The notes under the pieces were generated by a model, which worked only from the letters and a program-made list of their open reading frames with translations, was not told the DNA's origin and ran no database searches. A stretch of 64,000 nt of DNA, taken from positions 49,533,992 through 49,597,991 of the forward strand of contig NC_053142.1 in the NCBI RefSeq assembly GCF_016808335.1, in the 5' to 3' direction. Position numbers and translations under genes: made by a program. This DNA is from Panicum virgatum. Lineage: Eukaryota; Streptophyta; Magnoliopsida; Poales; Poaceae. Of this stretch, positions 22,701 to 34,619 are shown piece by piece; the stretch's first letter is position 1, and each line of letters starts with the position of its first letter.

Positions 22701-24595
22701 GAAGAGGTATGTCTCAAAGTCGTATCAATCTTTCATAAACCTTTTTGTATCATGGAATGTGTAAAAAATCATTCTTTATTATAGGTTTTATGCAACTTGG
22801 CAACACACTATACCAATGTCCACTCAAGGCAGTGCATAGATGAAGCTGAAGTTGTTGAACATCTTGTTGGCTTGACATCTAATCTTGCAAAGTGCAAATT
22901 CAGGTAAGTCACATAAATTGAATGAAGACTGGTAGCTTTGTTTATCCTTTCTTGTGAAGTTAGAAAATTTGGATGCATATGTAGGTTATTTGTCCTTCCT
23001 ATGTATAATCGATATTTGTATTTTTTTTTTGCTATCTTCTAACTAAGAACTAGTCTGTTACTATCATAATGAGCAATACTATAAGTATGTCTGCCAAAGG
23101 ATTTGAAAACCTGATGTGTGTGTGCGTGTCGCGTAGGGAGGGGGGCGGGGGTCGGATGCCATGCCACTAATGTCATCTGTCTCTTCCAATATAATATATC
23201 TTTATTATATTGGTACCAAGGGTTCACTCTAAATTGCACACTAGGATCATTTGCTTAGAATTTAAATTGAAAATCCAAAGTCAATTACAGAACTTTTTTG
23301 ACCTTTTTGCTTTACCATCCAGGTCAGTATGACTGGTTACAGCTGATTTTTCACCAGTGGTCATTCCAAGCTGAATTCACATGCTAATTAGCTTTATTAT
23401 GTGGTAAAACTGAAAATGTCGAGGCCCCTATTGACATTGAAGTCAGCTTTGGTATCACCATCTCTCTTTGGATAGACACAAATACACAATATGCCTTTTA
23501 TTATAGTAGAGTACTTCCATTGGGACATCAAATAATGTTCTGATGCAGTACTCAGTTTGTACTTTGTATGATTTTTTTTTGCCTAAGATATTGTGGAATA
23601 TAGAATATCTAATGCAATAGAATACACAACCTTAGCGTTTACTTACCATTTAATGCATGTATGGAGGTCTATTTGATGCGATTTGCAGTTCCATGTTTTG
23701 TTAATGTACCCCCTGACTGTTCTGCAGGAAACCACTGACATGGTTATCAGTGCATGCTAATGGTGCAATTATTTCTAAAGGTTTCGTTGATAAAAATGTG
23801 GCTAAGAAGGATACTTGGTAAGTTGTGGTCAGAAGTAACACTGAATTTTATCACTTCCGCATACAATATGATCAGCATATTTCCAACTTTATGACTTTCC
23901 CATGACTTTCCTTGCAATTTGCTTCAAACATCACTTTTCTTTAGTGGAATGATACTTTGATTGTAATTCTAAACTTGTATGCTAAATCTAGTTCGTTCCT
24001 AGACTGATAAGGTTTGTCCTATGCAGTATGTATTATTAGGTACCTGATTTTAAGCTCAATTTCGTAGTAGCATTCTGAATTTTGTCCTTTTGAAGAAGCT
24101 AATTGAATTGTTTATACTAGCTAGATCTAGATATAGGGAATAGAGGTTGTTTCTAATTCAAAATTTTTCTTCAAATCTTTTTTACAACTGCATCTACATG
24201 GCTGTGATTGGATTGAACTACGGTGCATGTGACAGGTTGAAAGCTTTAATAGCGATTCCTGACATCCAGCCAAGATATGCAATGGCAATCAAGAAGAAGT
24301 ACCCTTGTATGAGATCCCTTCTGAACGAATACATGGATCCTAATAAAACTGTGAGAACTGTCCTTTTAATTCAGAAGAGCACAATGTTAGACAGCAATTT
24401 TGTTGTGTTGTTAACTTGTCCCTGTTACAGGTTTTGGAGAAGGAACTTCTGCTTAGCGACTTGAAGTGGGAAGATCGCCTCGGTGAAGAATGCAAGAGGT
24501 TGGGGAACAAATGCTCTAGAAGGGTGTACAGAATGCTCATGGCACAAAATGGAGACTTGGATACAGATGATCCCGAAGCTGGCGGTAGAGCTTAG
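19754..24595 (+). CDS. EME1: Crossover junction endonuclease EME1-like (596 aa, 11 exons)
   Basis: EME1 is the non-catalytic partner of MUS81; the complex cuts branched DNA such as nicked Holliday junctions and stalled forks in the nucleus. Exons: 19754-20273, 20882-21066, 21362-21427, 21531-21684, 21791-21933, 22021-22196, 22649-22706, 22785-22903, 23728-23817, 24236-24350 and 24431-24595; total 1791 bases with continuous frame. The N-terminal third is acidic and low complexity (SQIPVVDIPDDEDDD, repeated E-T-P motifs). A basic coiled coil follows (RLTKEEKAKLMEERKQKR, KDQLAKQKKKDNEIKEWE). Then comes the ERCC4-like nuclease fold (SILWSMKIPDD, VPYISFVLQAEEF, FTICYITNKLMNYI, ITWKRPQVEE) and a helix-hairpin-helix end (LIAIPDIQPRYAMAIKKKY, LLSDLKWEDRLGEECKRLG). 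The ERKxxxD active-site motif of MUS81 is not seen, as expected for EME1. The third intron has a weak donor (GTTTGA), the rest are ordinary. Confidence 0.92.
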
Positions 24596-25479
24596 TGCTT
24601 ACTCATCTGGCCAGCTTGTGGTCACGCTTAGCTCCCAGGCTTATACTTACTGATGCACTGCCAGGGTGAAAGAGTTAAGAGTCGCATTAGCTCATCATGC
24701 GATCTTTCTGCCAAAGCATCACCTGCTGTGTTACAGGACGGCACATGATGCATCTGTATGTTTTGTAGCTAGCTGTAAAAGGCATTTGGTCGTATGCTAG
24801 GAAACTGGACGATAGCCGATAGGCCATGTGAATCCTCTTTCGATGTGCTTTACTGCATGTAAGTTATGTGGACAGTATCGAGCCACAACCAACCTGTGCC
24901 ATCGCTGAAAGTCTAAGATACTCCAATCCAGAAAGGCACAAGTACATGCCTGGTGTTGAAATTATGAAATATGAGTGTTTTTTTTTTTATATAACGCATG
25001 GGCCCTTCGTCGACCAGTCCTGCATTTGTCCGTGCCGGCAGTGTCATACAAAGTACCTTCTGGTGCGGCCGTGCGGTGTACGAATACCCGCATTAATCCA
25101 CTGAAAGATGCCATTGGCCATTGCCCTCTGTGGAGTACAGGTTCCGGTAAAACGAGTGCCTCGCGCAGCTAGTTTTGCAGTAAACTTTGTTGGTCAGAAT
25201 ATGCTCTGTCAGATGCATCTGGTTCTCTGAACATTTATTGATTCTTCCTGATAATATGCTCCCGTTGTAGGTCGTGTAGGAATGCTAAATTTGAAGCCAG
25301 AGCCCGCGGTGCTCGCAGTCGAGTCGATTGAAGAACAGGGAGGCTTTCACTGGGGCGCTCCTCTTGGGGCAAGCATCGTTTTCGTTGTGATAACTAAAAA
25401 CTGGGGCGCACCGTTGGTGCGCCAGTTTGAGCTGGTCTAGTGGATGCCGTGTGATAGTATTAGAACAAGCTATGTTTTG
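24596..25479. other. EME1 3' untranslated region and following intergenic DNA
   Basis: The first few hundred bases are probably 3' UTR; a poly(A) site was not fixed. The rest contains no gene that can be supported. Confidence 0.4.
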
Positions 25480-27130
25480 CAAATTTAAAAGGCGATGTAA
25501 CTATTGGGAACTATCTGGAAACGACCTGATTTTTAACTTTTATTTGTATTGTATGAAACTTTGAATATTATTTTGGGTATCGAAATAGTTTTTTGTGGTG
25601 AAAGAAGGGATAAGATAGTTTATTAGGGAGGACAGAGCACAATTAGTCCGATACTTAATGTATTTGCGAAAACATGTTGCGATTATTAGAGGTATCATTT
25701 TTTTAGGAAGTAGTGGTTACATTTAAATATTATGCGTTATTGTGGAGGTAGCATGAGAAACCATAGAATAATGGTGATCGAATTGTACGTATAGTATTGC
25801 TATTGTAGTAGTAATGACACGGCCTTGCCGCGTGGACCTGTATCCCTCGTTGTAGTACGGTAGTTGATGCCGATTTTAGTTCATGCATGTAGTTGTTGTG
25901 TACATGCAAATATATAATTTTTTTAAAGCAACGTAGTTAAGTTGAATCCACTGTTCCATTATTTTCGCATAGATGTCATGGTCTGCAGCCCGTTGTTGCA
26001 ATTGGTATGATTTGAGCATTCAATTGTCATGATGTTAATATTTAAGTACTATAATATTTTGGGTATCGAAATGGAGGTATGACATTTGTTGCTGTATTTA
26101 TTATGGTGAAAGAAAGGGTAAAATAATTTATTACGGAGGGTGGTGGCGCGGAGCACAATTAGCCGGATAATTAATGTAGTTTGTGAAATCATGTGATAAT
26201 TAATAGATGTGATGTTTTTAAGAAAGTTGTAGCTATATTAAAATATATCATGTTATTATGGAGATCGCATGAGGAACCGTCAAAAACGGTAGTACAATGT
26301 TTTTTAACAATATAATATGCTATGTTGAATGGATTATGGAAATAATTGTGGTTAAAGAAGGGTTAGATAATTTATTAAGAAGGTTGGAGCACAATTAATC
26401 ATGTACTTAATGTATTTGCGAAATTATATTGCAATTAGTAGCGCATTTTTTTTATAAGGGAGCGGTGGTTGTACTAAATTTGACATGTTATTATGGAGGT
26501 AGCATGAGAAGCTATAGAAGGACGGTGATACGATATTATATTTTTAGTAAATTAAAATGTTATGTTAAACGAATTATGAAAATGCTTTGAATTTAAAAAA
26601 CTTTGCTATACAGTGAAGTTGTAGATTTTGAATTTTTAGGCAACTTTTGTATTGATCACTTTTTATTTAAAGATATTTTGGTGTCAAAATTATAGGTGCA
26701 ACGGGTCGCATGTAAATATTTGTTTAAATGAATTGGGAAAGTATTTTGAATTTTAAAATTTCCTCTATAATGAAGTTGTAGTTTTTGAATTCTTGATTAA
26801 ATTTTATGTTGAGAAACTTTTGATTCCAACACGTTTTGGTGTTTAAATTATACGTATAATGTTGCTCGTGTGGAAGTAATGGATGAAACAAGTTGTGGTT
26901 TGATTCAATTAAAATCTGAGGGTTTTTTTGAAAAAAAACCTGACAGAGGATAAGGACGGCGGGTTGATTTTATTAAAACTCAAGATTTTATTTGTAAATT
27001 TCCTTCAACCAGCACTGTTGGACTGCGGGTTGATTTTGAGAAAAGCTGAGGGTTTTTTCGCAAAATTTTCTAAGAGAGGAACTTGGACCGCGGGTTGATT
27101 TCTCTTAAGTTCAAGGGCTTTTTTGCAAAA
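25480..27130. repeat. AT-rich block of diverged tandem repeats
   Basis: Three related units of about 200 bases start near 25597, 26104 and 26350. They share GGT(G/T)AAAGAA(A)GGG, GAGCACAATTA, CTTAATGTATTTGCGAAA and ATTATGGAG(G/A)T(A/C)GCATGAG. They are followed by two copies of a GTGAAGTTGTAG or ATGAAGTTGTAG unit (26618 and 26771). At 26925-27130 three shorter units follow, with GCGGGTTGATTT and a T-run then CAAAA. No open frame of interest. Origin unknown; it may be the interior of a decayed transposon. Confidence 0.6.
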
Positions 27131-27272
27131 TGGCCGGGGAAAGCCTGGCCGATCCGATGGCCGGGATTTGCCGGCGACGTGGCCTGCTTCCCTGGCCTTG
27201 GAATTGGCCAGGATTCGTAGGTAGAGATGAGCCCTGAGCCCTGCACGGCTTCCCGTGTGGTCTGGTGAGCAA

Positions 27273-27797
27273 CAGGGTTCACCAAACCGGTGGGAACCGG
27301 TCCGGGTTCGGCCCGGTTCCGGTTTGGGCCGGTACCAAACCGGCCCAAATTCAAAATTTAAATTTAAATTTAAAAATAAAAAATTCTCAAAAAATTCCTA
27401 AAAATACTTCAAGGTGCGACGAATCTAATTGTGTCAAATTTTCTCAAAAAATCGTTCATTTAGTATAGTTTGCGGGGATTTGAAGTTAAACAAAAAAAAC
27501 GTGCATACAAAAGTATACAAATACAATGTAAAAGTAGTATAAAAGAGGGTTGAATGGTTCATTTAGGCTAAAATATATTATACAAACATTTATTTAGTAT
27601 ACTTTGCGGGCATTTGAATTTAAACCAAAAAGAAAAAAATTTGAATTTGACCTGTTACCAGTCAAACCGACCGGTAAGCCGTTCGGAACCGGTTAAACAT
27701 GCGATTTTGAATTTAACCGGTTTTCGGTCAAACCGGTCTGGTAAACCGCTACCGGACCGTGCCGGTTTGACCGGACCGGTCAGTTTACTTAACCCTG
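27273..27797. mobile_element. Non-autonomous hAT-type element with 8-bp TSD
   Basis: Ends are CAGGGTT (27273) and AACCCTG (27797), a perfect 7-bp inverted repeat. The element is flanked by GTGAGCAA at 27265-27272 and 27798-27805, an exact 8-bp target duplication. An 8-bp duplication with CAGGG-type ends is the hallmark of hAT elements. The 525-bp interior is non-coding: GC-rich arms built from repeated CCGGTTTGG/ACCGGT motifs surround an AT-rich middle. Confidence 0.85.
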
Positions 27798-27805
27798 GTG
27801 AGCAA

Positions 27806-30782
27806 GCAGGAGGTCGCATTGATCGGGCGCAGCGAGTACTGAGGGGTGCATGGGCGGCATGTGCCCTGGACGAATCGACGTCCCCTCGTTGCAGCTGCCG
27901 CCTGAACCCTGCCGGTTGGGTGGTGGAACACCGGACGCGGCCGCGTGCTCCATAAGGCACGGACGAGCAGGAGCAGGCAGCACGCTCTCGGTGGCGACTA
28001 CAGAGTCCGGATGCTCTCTTCTGGGGCTCACTCTCAGGTTCCAGCTCGAGCCGATGCATTCACCATGATTCTGTTCTGCCGATCAGATTCAGAGGCGTGA
28101 TTCCATTTCCCAAGCCACCAAAAAGGAGTACTGATTCTGCTGTACGCCGGGGGCCAGAATGTCTACAAAACTAACGGGACCGTCAGATGCGAAAGGGAGG
28201 AGAAATTGCTTGAGAGAAACGCCAGGAAAGAAGGGAGGAGATAGGACGGAATTGATGCACGAGTAGGCATCGCGAAAAACTGCAACGCCGAAACCCTCTG
28301 ATGTCTCCTAGCCCAGGCCCCTTTTGGATTCGTGCGTGTGTGCGTTTGGATTAACAAGTGGCTAGGTCGCCGTCCAAGTGAAATTTCGCAGCATTGCAGT
28401 GACAAGAGACGGAGGCCTAATCGTGCCACTTCATGATCACTTGCCTGTCAGAAAAGAATTCCCTCTCTTGCCTTTGCCGGAGGTGCCTTGCATCCGAAGC
28501 CGACACGCGCATGCCTTGCACAAGGCCGGCTCCTGCCGGGCCGGGAGGCCGTCGAGTCGACACGCTTTATGCGCGGCATGGGCACGGTCCGGTGCCCAAT
28601 TGTCTGAAGGAGACCCCGTTACCATCACATGCAAAATTTTGCCGATTTTTGACGTGTGAACCGTGTCATGTACTAATGCCATCCTAACCACCAGAATTTG
28701 TGTTCCACCCCACATGCTCAGTGACAAGTTGTTGCCTAAGTACCTCGGGCAAGCCGCCCCGGTGGGGCATCACAGCAAACCGCCCCCGCCGGGTTTCTTT
28801 GGTCGCCATGATGAGGTCATGATGCAGTTTTCACGATGGGGGGAGAAGTTTACATTATCCCCAGCTGCCTCCGTGTAGCTTTCTTTGGCCCGTGACGGAT
28901 GCACAATTGTCCATCGTTGATTAGAGTAAGAAGGTAGCTTCACCTACAGGCAATTTTTAACCCCTTTGGTGCGTGTTGCTTCTCCATTGGCAGGCTGGGT
29001 GCTTAAGCTTTCTTGAGGAGTAGGACTCTCCGATAGCAAAGCAAAGCAAAGCAATGGAAAGGTGCTAGCAGCAGTAGGATTAGCACCCTACTACTGGGGT
29101 ATGAGGTCGCTCTTCTTTTGCTTTGCTTTCCTTTCCTTTCGCTCTCCTCTCTTGATAAAAACACCCAAAAATCATGCTTTTAAAATACGCAGGATTTTCT
29201 TTTAAATTTTTCTTTGCTTCAAAAAATGTTGAAGTCACGTCATGATTGCACGTGGCAGGGAAGGAAGAAATCTCACGGGTATTGAATATACTCACATGGA
29301 TGGGTATGTATACGGCAGCACAGTGATTGGGTGAACATTCTTTTTACCTTCACACGAGGCGCCGTCCCCCCGACCCGAAGACAGGAATCTCTCACCACGG
29401 CACAGCATGGCCACCTCCCCATGCACTGTAGCCATATCCTTCCTGCTTGAGCCATCTATGAGCAACAAGAGAGAGCCCGATCACTCACTTGTCACTAGTC
29501 ACCTTCACACGTATGAATGTCTGAGAACCGTATACCTACTTGAAATACGCACGGAGTATACGCCAGCCGGTCACTGTGTTACTGTGCTACAGTACGGTCA
29601 AGGTTTCCTGTAACAGTGGCGAGCCTACGGCCGTAACCTTGAGCTTTTGAGTCCATGGTGATGTGCCTTTGCTTGGACCAGGAGCTGCCTCTCCTCTCGG
29701 TCTCGTTGTCAGGGATGAAGACCGAAGAGTGAAGGTGAAGAAACGCACTTGGTGAGCGAGCCCATGCCTGCACCTCGCCAACCCTGGGACATCGCACACA
29801 CCGGTTGGATTGGATGGTAGAACCACTGGGTCGATTCACAATTCAGCGAGAGCTACTATAGAACCACTGTATTTTTGACTGGTATAAATGCGGCCGCACC
29901 TGTAATCCAAACTGGCCCATGGTCGCAATGCAGATTTATCAACTGGTTCTTTCAATGTCAGGTTTGAACTTTCAAGTCTCTAGGTTGCCTGCCACTGCCT
30001 GGTGGCCGGTTTCGCACCCATAGTCCCCGTCCTTGTGGTCATTGTCACGCAGACGGAGTATCTGTTTGGCTGAGTCGCGACTTGAATTGCCATCGTTTTT
30101 TTCCTCGGTCGCCGTTGCGTCATGGATGGATGGATGAGCATGGATATACGCATGAATGCGTCTGCCTGTCCGTGCTCATGTCGTCGCCGCCGCCGCTGAC
30201 AGGGGAGAGGCACGGGCACACAGGTCGTCACGCACCATGGATGTCACTCGCAGCCAAGCCAACCAGCCAAGGATTTCTAGGCGATTAGTTGCCGCTGCGC
30301 TGTGCTGTTAGCTGTGGAGTTACAGCGATCGGTGTAGCGCCTAGCGGGGTAGCATAGCCGGGTGGGCAGGAGCTATAGCTAATTAGCTACGAGGTGATGA
30401 CAGGGGCAGCCTGGATTAAAATGCAGCGATGGGTGCGGGTAGCGTGGTGTACGGCTGCTGCGTCGTCGTCCCTCGGGTGCTGGTGCAGGTGGCAGGTGCA
30501 GCCGTGCAGGTGGTGCGGGCGCAGGCAGGACGGCAGCTGGTGGGTGCATCGTGCCTATCAAGTTGGCACAGGAAGGGAAGCGTTGCCGCCGCTGGGGCTA
30601 GCTGCTGCGTCGCGCGTTGGTTGGGTTGGGTCGCCGGAAGACGACGCGGACGGTCTGCCTTGCCGGCGGGCCGCGCTCGACGCCAACGCGGGCGAGAGCC
30701 GAGAGCACGGGGCGTCGCGGCGCGTGCCTTGTGCGCGGCTGGTTGGGGTCTGGGTTTGGGGGCGTGCCGTTTGGGTCGCTTG
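27806..30782. other. Intergenic region without a supported gene
   Basis: Mixed GC content with short open frames on both strands, none with family features, consistent codon bias or splice pattern. No known plant microRNA sequence was recognised by eye. Confidence 0.45.
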
Positions 30783-31164
30783 GCACGTTTTCCCCTGGCG
30801 TGGCGCCGGTACTGGCAGGTGGCGGACTCTGGGCTGCTGTGCGCTACTGGTGTGCACTAGCTTGCCAACGCCGTGACAGCGCGCAGGCAAGCTGCTCGAT
30901 CACGAGGCTCTCTTTGCCGTCTCCGTTGCCAGTTGCCACGCCACGGCATCTCCACCTCCTCGCCCGGGTGGCATTGGCATTGTCAAGCAGGTGTATGTGT
31001 AAACAAGGCAGCGGTATCATCGCGACCACCGCGTGGGCGTGGCGACGCCGGCCGGGGGGTGAGCGAGCCTCGTGACGCAATTAACGTCTGCACCCACACG
31101 CCACGCTCGGGACAAGCAGAGATCTCGGCATCTCCGGCGGCGGCGTACCGCGCCGCAATTACAT
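30783..31164 (+). repeat. 382-bp tandem duplication, copy 1
   Basis: Begins GCACGTTTTCCCCTGGCG and ends in the CGCCGCAATTACAT context. Copy 2 follows immediately. Seen differences are about two single bases: GGCGGACTC versus GGCGGGCTC, and AAGCAGGTG versus AAGCAAGTG. Confidence 0.92.
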
Positions 31165-31550
31165 GCACGTTTTCCCCTGGCGTGGCGCCGGTACTGGCAG
31201 GTGGCGGGCTCTGGGCTGCTGTGCGCTACTGGTGTGCACTAGCTTGCCAACGCCGTGACAGCGCGCAGGCAAGCTGCTCGATCACGAGGCTCTCTTTGCC
31301 GTCTCCGTTGCCAGTTGCCACGCCACGGCATCTCCACCTCCTCGCCCGGGTGGCATTGGCATTGTCAAGCAAGTGTATGTGTAAACAAGGCAGCGGTATC
31401 ATCGCGACCACCGCGTGGGCGTGGCGACGCCGGCCGGGGGGTGAGCGAGCCTCGTGACGCAATTAACGTCTGCACCCACACGCCACGCTCGGGACAAGCA
31501 GAGATCTCGGCATCTCCGGCGGCGGCGTACCGCGCCGCAATTACATGCAC
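31165..31550 (+). repeat. 382-bp tandem duplication, copy 2
   Basis: Head-to-tail with copy 1 at a period of exactly 382 bases; the shared sequence ends ATTACATGCAC at 31550. The open frames in both copies have no recognisable protein features. Confidence 0.92.
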
Positions 31551-32314
31551 GGCGTTCCGAGGCCCACACCACCCACGCCGAGCTCACGAACAGACCGAAC
31601 AAGGGAAGAGACGAGACGAGCGGGTTCGGGGGCAGCAGCACAGACACGCACCGTTCCCGGCGGTAATCGCCCATCACCACTAGTACTACTAATTTACTAG
31701 TTTTACCCATGAGGGAGGGAGGACATGGGCATGGGCATCGGCATCGGGAGCGGCGCGGCCGGACCGTGAATCGGGGAGCAGGCGGCGGCTCGAGCCCTCC
31801 GCCCGCTGCCGCCCTGCGCTCCCTCCGCAGGACACATCGGTCGCCACAGGAAACCACCCGGAAATTATGACCCTTCTCACCGAACCCAACCTGCCAACGG
31901 CAGCCAGCAGCGGCGGCACCAACAAATCACACTTATACCGATGGCTCCCACCACCATGCCACCATTCAACCCAAACCCGCCCATGATGGATGCGATGGCC
32001 GAGGCCGACGCAAGGGGAGCTGGAACGGACGAAAAGGAGCCGGAAACCGGCCGCCGCGAATTCGCACGATCCCCCGTCCGGCCATGGTCGCCGTACTCGT
32101 CATGATCGCGGGCGGGCTGTCCGTCGTGCGCGCACTGTGCGGCGATGGGAAATCCCAGTCAAGCCAGAGCGAACGCGATGGTCCAAGGCGGCCAATGGGG
32201 GGTGGTGGTGGCGGCGGTGCAGACGTGCAGTGCTGTGACTTGCGCGCGTGGCCGTACGCCTGGGCGCTGTGCCTGCCTGCTGCGCGCATGGCTGGCAATG
32301 GCATGGCCCCTACC
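31551..32314. other. Intergenic region left of the Mutator-like element
   Basis: GC-rich, no gene supported. It is the original host DNA into which the large element inserted. Confidence 0.4.
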
Positions 32315-32322
32315 CCGTTCGG

Positions 32323-32580
32323 CCGTCTTTTTTGATTTTTGGCCCTTCCTGCGAAAGAAATTCACAAATAAATCCCTGGCGAAATATTTTCTGGCAATGG
32401 ACCCTAGGGTCAGCGCCATGGTCTGTGGTGCCGAGCTCTAACGTCTCGGCGCCATGTCCTGTGGCGCTGAGCTATCTGACAGCGTGTCGTCCGTGTCGAC
32501 GTGGCTTATGATGTGGACCTAGACCTCGGCGCCAAGGTCCGTGGCGCCGAGCTCGGCGCCATAGATCTTGGCGCCGAGCG
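32323..32580 (+). repeat. Left terminal inverted repeat of the Mutator-like element
   Basis: Ends just before the TATA-like AAATATTTATACAC at 32581-32595. Contains two adjacent 27-bp palindromes at 32525-32551 and 32552-32578 and a weaker one near 32448-32472. All are built as CTCGGCGCCA, about seven bases, then TGGCGCCGAG. Confidence 0.85.
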
Positions 32581-32674
32581 TAAATATTTATACACCCCTC
32601 CCTTTCTTCCCCGAGGTTCCATCCGTTCTTTCACCATCTTCTCGGTTAGTTTCTCAACTTCCACTCGCCAAACC

Positions 32675-33429
32675 ATGCGAATCGAGAAATTGGGCCTTGG
32701 AAACTCCGATTGGAACTGCGTATTTGCAAGAGCAAGGTATCCTCTATCCCCTCCTATATTTTCACGCATCGATTTGGTATACGATAGGTGCATTATTAAA
32801 ATCATTGTTCGTCATTTGGCGCACCACACTATAACGCTAATGTCATCGTCAGGATCAACCTACATTCCGTGGAGCAAGTGTGAAGCCACCATACCCGAAG
32901 GAATTGATGTGCCAATGTGATTCTGCGGTTCGTTATGCAAGTTCATGCAATCTGAGGTTTTAGGAGATGACTACGGCATGAGGTTCTTTATGTGTGAGAA
33001 CTACGAATATAATCCACCTAAGCGATACGGCAAAGACGGGGCCAAGGTAGCAGGACAACGGATGCTATTTTTCTTTGTGACCTAACATTGAGTTATGATT
33101 CTAATTTTTATTGGACAAAGTCTCCTCCACATTTTTGTGATTTTATGTAGTGGTTCGACACCGTGCAGTCGCAGCAGGCAAAGGACTTTGTGGAACAACA
33201 AGCAAGGTGGACTGCAGAACGTTGGCACCGAATGAAGCACGAGGAACAGCAAGAGGAGAAGCGCAAGAAAGAGCAAGAAAAGATCCGCAAGAGGATGGAG
33301 GAGGTGGATCGTAAGGCGGCGGCGGAACGTGAAGCTGACAGGGAGAGAAAGCGAGAGAGGGCACGCCGTGCGAAGGAAGCCGGACCCGAAGCAATTAGAA
33401 AGGGCAAATATCCTCGGTGCACTCAGTAG
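32675..33429 (+). pseudogene. C-rich/GRF-like accessory gene of the Mutator-like element (broken)
   Basis: ATG at 32675 (MRIEKLGLGNSDWNC), a short exon to 32736, a second exon from about 32853, and a last exon 33151-33429. The second exon holds YIPWSKCEATIPEGIDVPM, a TGA where a cysteine of the zinc finger is expected, then FCGSLCKFM and DDYGMRFFMCENY, which resemble a GRF-type zinc finger. The last exon encodes a long charged coiled coil (EEQQEEKRKKEQEKIRKRME) ending at TAG 33427-33429. The join of exons 1 and 2 does not keep the frame as read here. Proteins with this plan are often found near plant transposases (family knowledge). It would be transcribed from the left terminal repeat. Confidence 0.65.
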
Positions 33430-33913
33430 AGTAGAACCATGTAATTCTGCCATTTTACATTTCATAAGGCATGGTAGGTTTAGATGCAACAAGAAATTAT
33501 CATGTCGCATGCACATGCCACTGCAATTAGTTGTTTATGTTTTCAGTTGAGAGCTTGACTCTGTGTGTTGTAACTTTTACCATTAATTTGCAGTTCTAGC
33601 CGGAAATCTATGAAACCTTTGAACTTGTCCTTAATATTTCCGGAGCTTTTCATGCCACTAGAATACTAAAAAGCACACATTTAATTAATATAATGGTAAG
33701 AAATAAGAACTAAAAAATGCATTACATAATGTAAACCATCAAGTTTACATCATAATACAATGGTAATGAAACACATATCACACATGCAGTGGTATGGCAG
33801 AACCAGTTGCAAACTACAGTAAACATATTCTGAACTAACCTAACATGCCTTAGGTAATTTAAGAAAACACAATAAACACGACGATACAGCATGTCACTAG
33901 CAGTAGGGTAGTT

Positions 33914-34619
33914 CTAGTAGCCGTACCCCCACACAGCAAACTGTGTTGAGCCTTCTCCGCAGTATCCACCCATTACAGGTGGTGCAGGCGGTGGTGGCGG
34001 AGGCGTAGGGCCCTTTTTCCTGTGACAAGGACAGTTGCAGTAAGAAATAGTACATGAGTCATCCTGTGAAGCGGCCGCATTGCTGCTATCATCATCTTCG
34101 TCGTCTTTGTTAGCCTCGCTCACTTCCTCGTAATGGTTCACCTTGCATTCTAGATCAAAGATCTTTATCTGGAGGTACTCGATGAACTCCTGAACTGAAT
34201 CAATTGGTGCAGGATCGACCCACCTATTAAAATCACAGTTTTCTGGAGCATCGGAAGACTGCAAAACGAATTTCATGTAAGCTGTCTCAATGAAGATAAA
34301 GAAATAAAACAACCGAGTATTACCCATGCGTGTGGGCATTTGAAGAAACGCCGACCGCCATCCATCCCGTCGGTGCACATTTGTACTAAGCAGTCCTCAC
34401 CATGTCTGCATTTTAGCCACGGTTCTTTACGGTCATCGTATTGTCTAAGGGGAGTTTCATTGGTGAATTCACTCTTGTGTTGTGGTGGAAACTCAAACAC
34501 TGGTTCCGGAAAGGAATCAAGTCCAAGAGGCCCGTCCCATATAATGGGATCTCCCTTTCTTCCCCTTTTCCTTTCCCAAAACTATAGTAATTCTTCCCGC
34601 TAGACCCACCTCCAGACAT
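33914..34619 (-). pseudogene. GRF zinc finger gene (one frameshift)
   Basis: Start MSGGGSSGKNYYSF at 34619. A one-base frame change near 34560 separates it from the main frame, which continues FEFPPQHKSEF and then a GRF finger: PWLKCRHGEDCLVQMCTD, RRFFKCPHAW, spliced at intron 34323-34259 to SSDAPENCDFNRWVDP. The finger keeps the C, C, C, C pattern and the F-x-RW signature (here FNRW). An acidic stretch, a CNCPCH motif and a proline run follow, then the end WGYGY at 33914. GRF fingers bind single-stranded nucleic acid in known proteins. Here it is most likely a transposon-borne accessory gene. Confidence 0.72.

Noticed and set aside
30251..30280. CAGCCAAGGATTTCTAGGCG resembling miR169
   Set aside because: The similarity stops after about ten bases and no matching arm for a hairpin was seen.
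30394..31683. Long Arg/Cys-rich frames across the tandem duplication
   Set aside because: Frames are open on several strands because of high GC content; the duplicated frames run through the junction without any protein family features.
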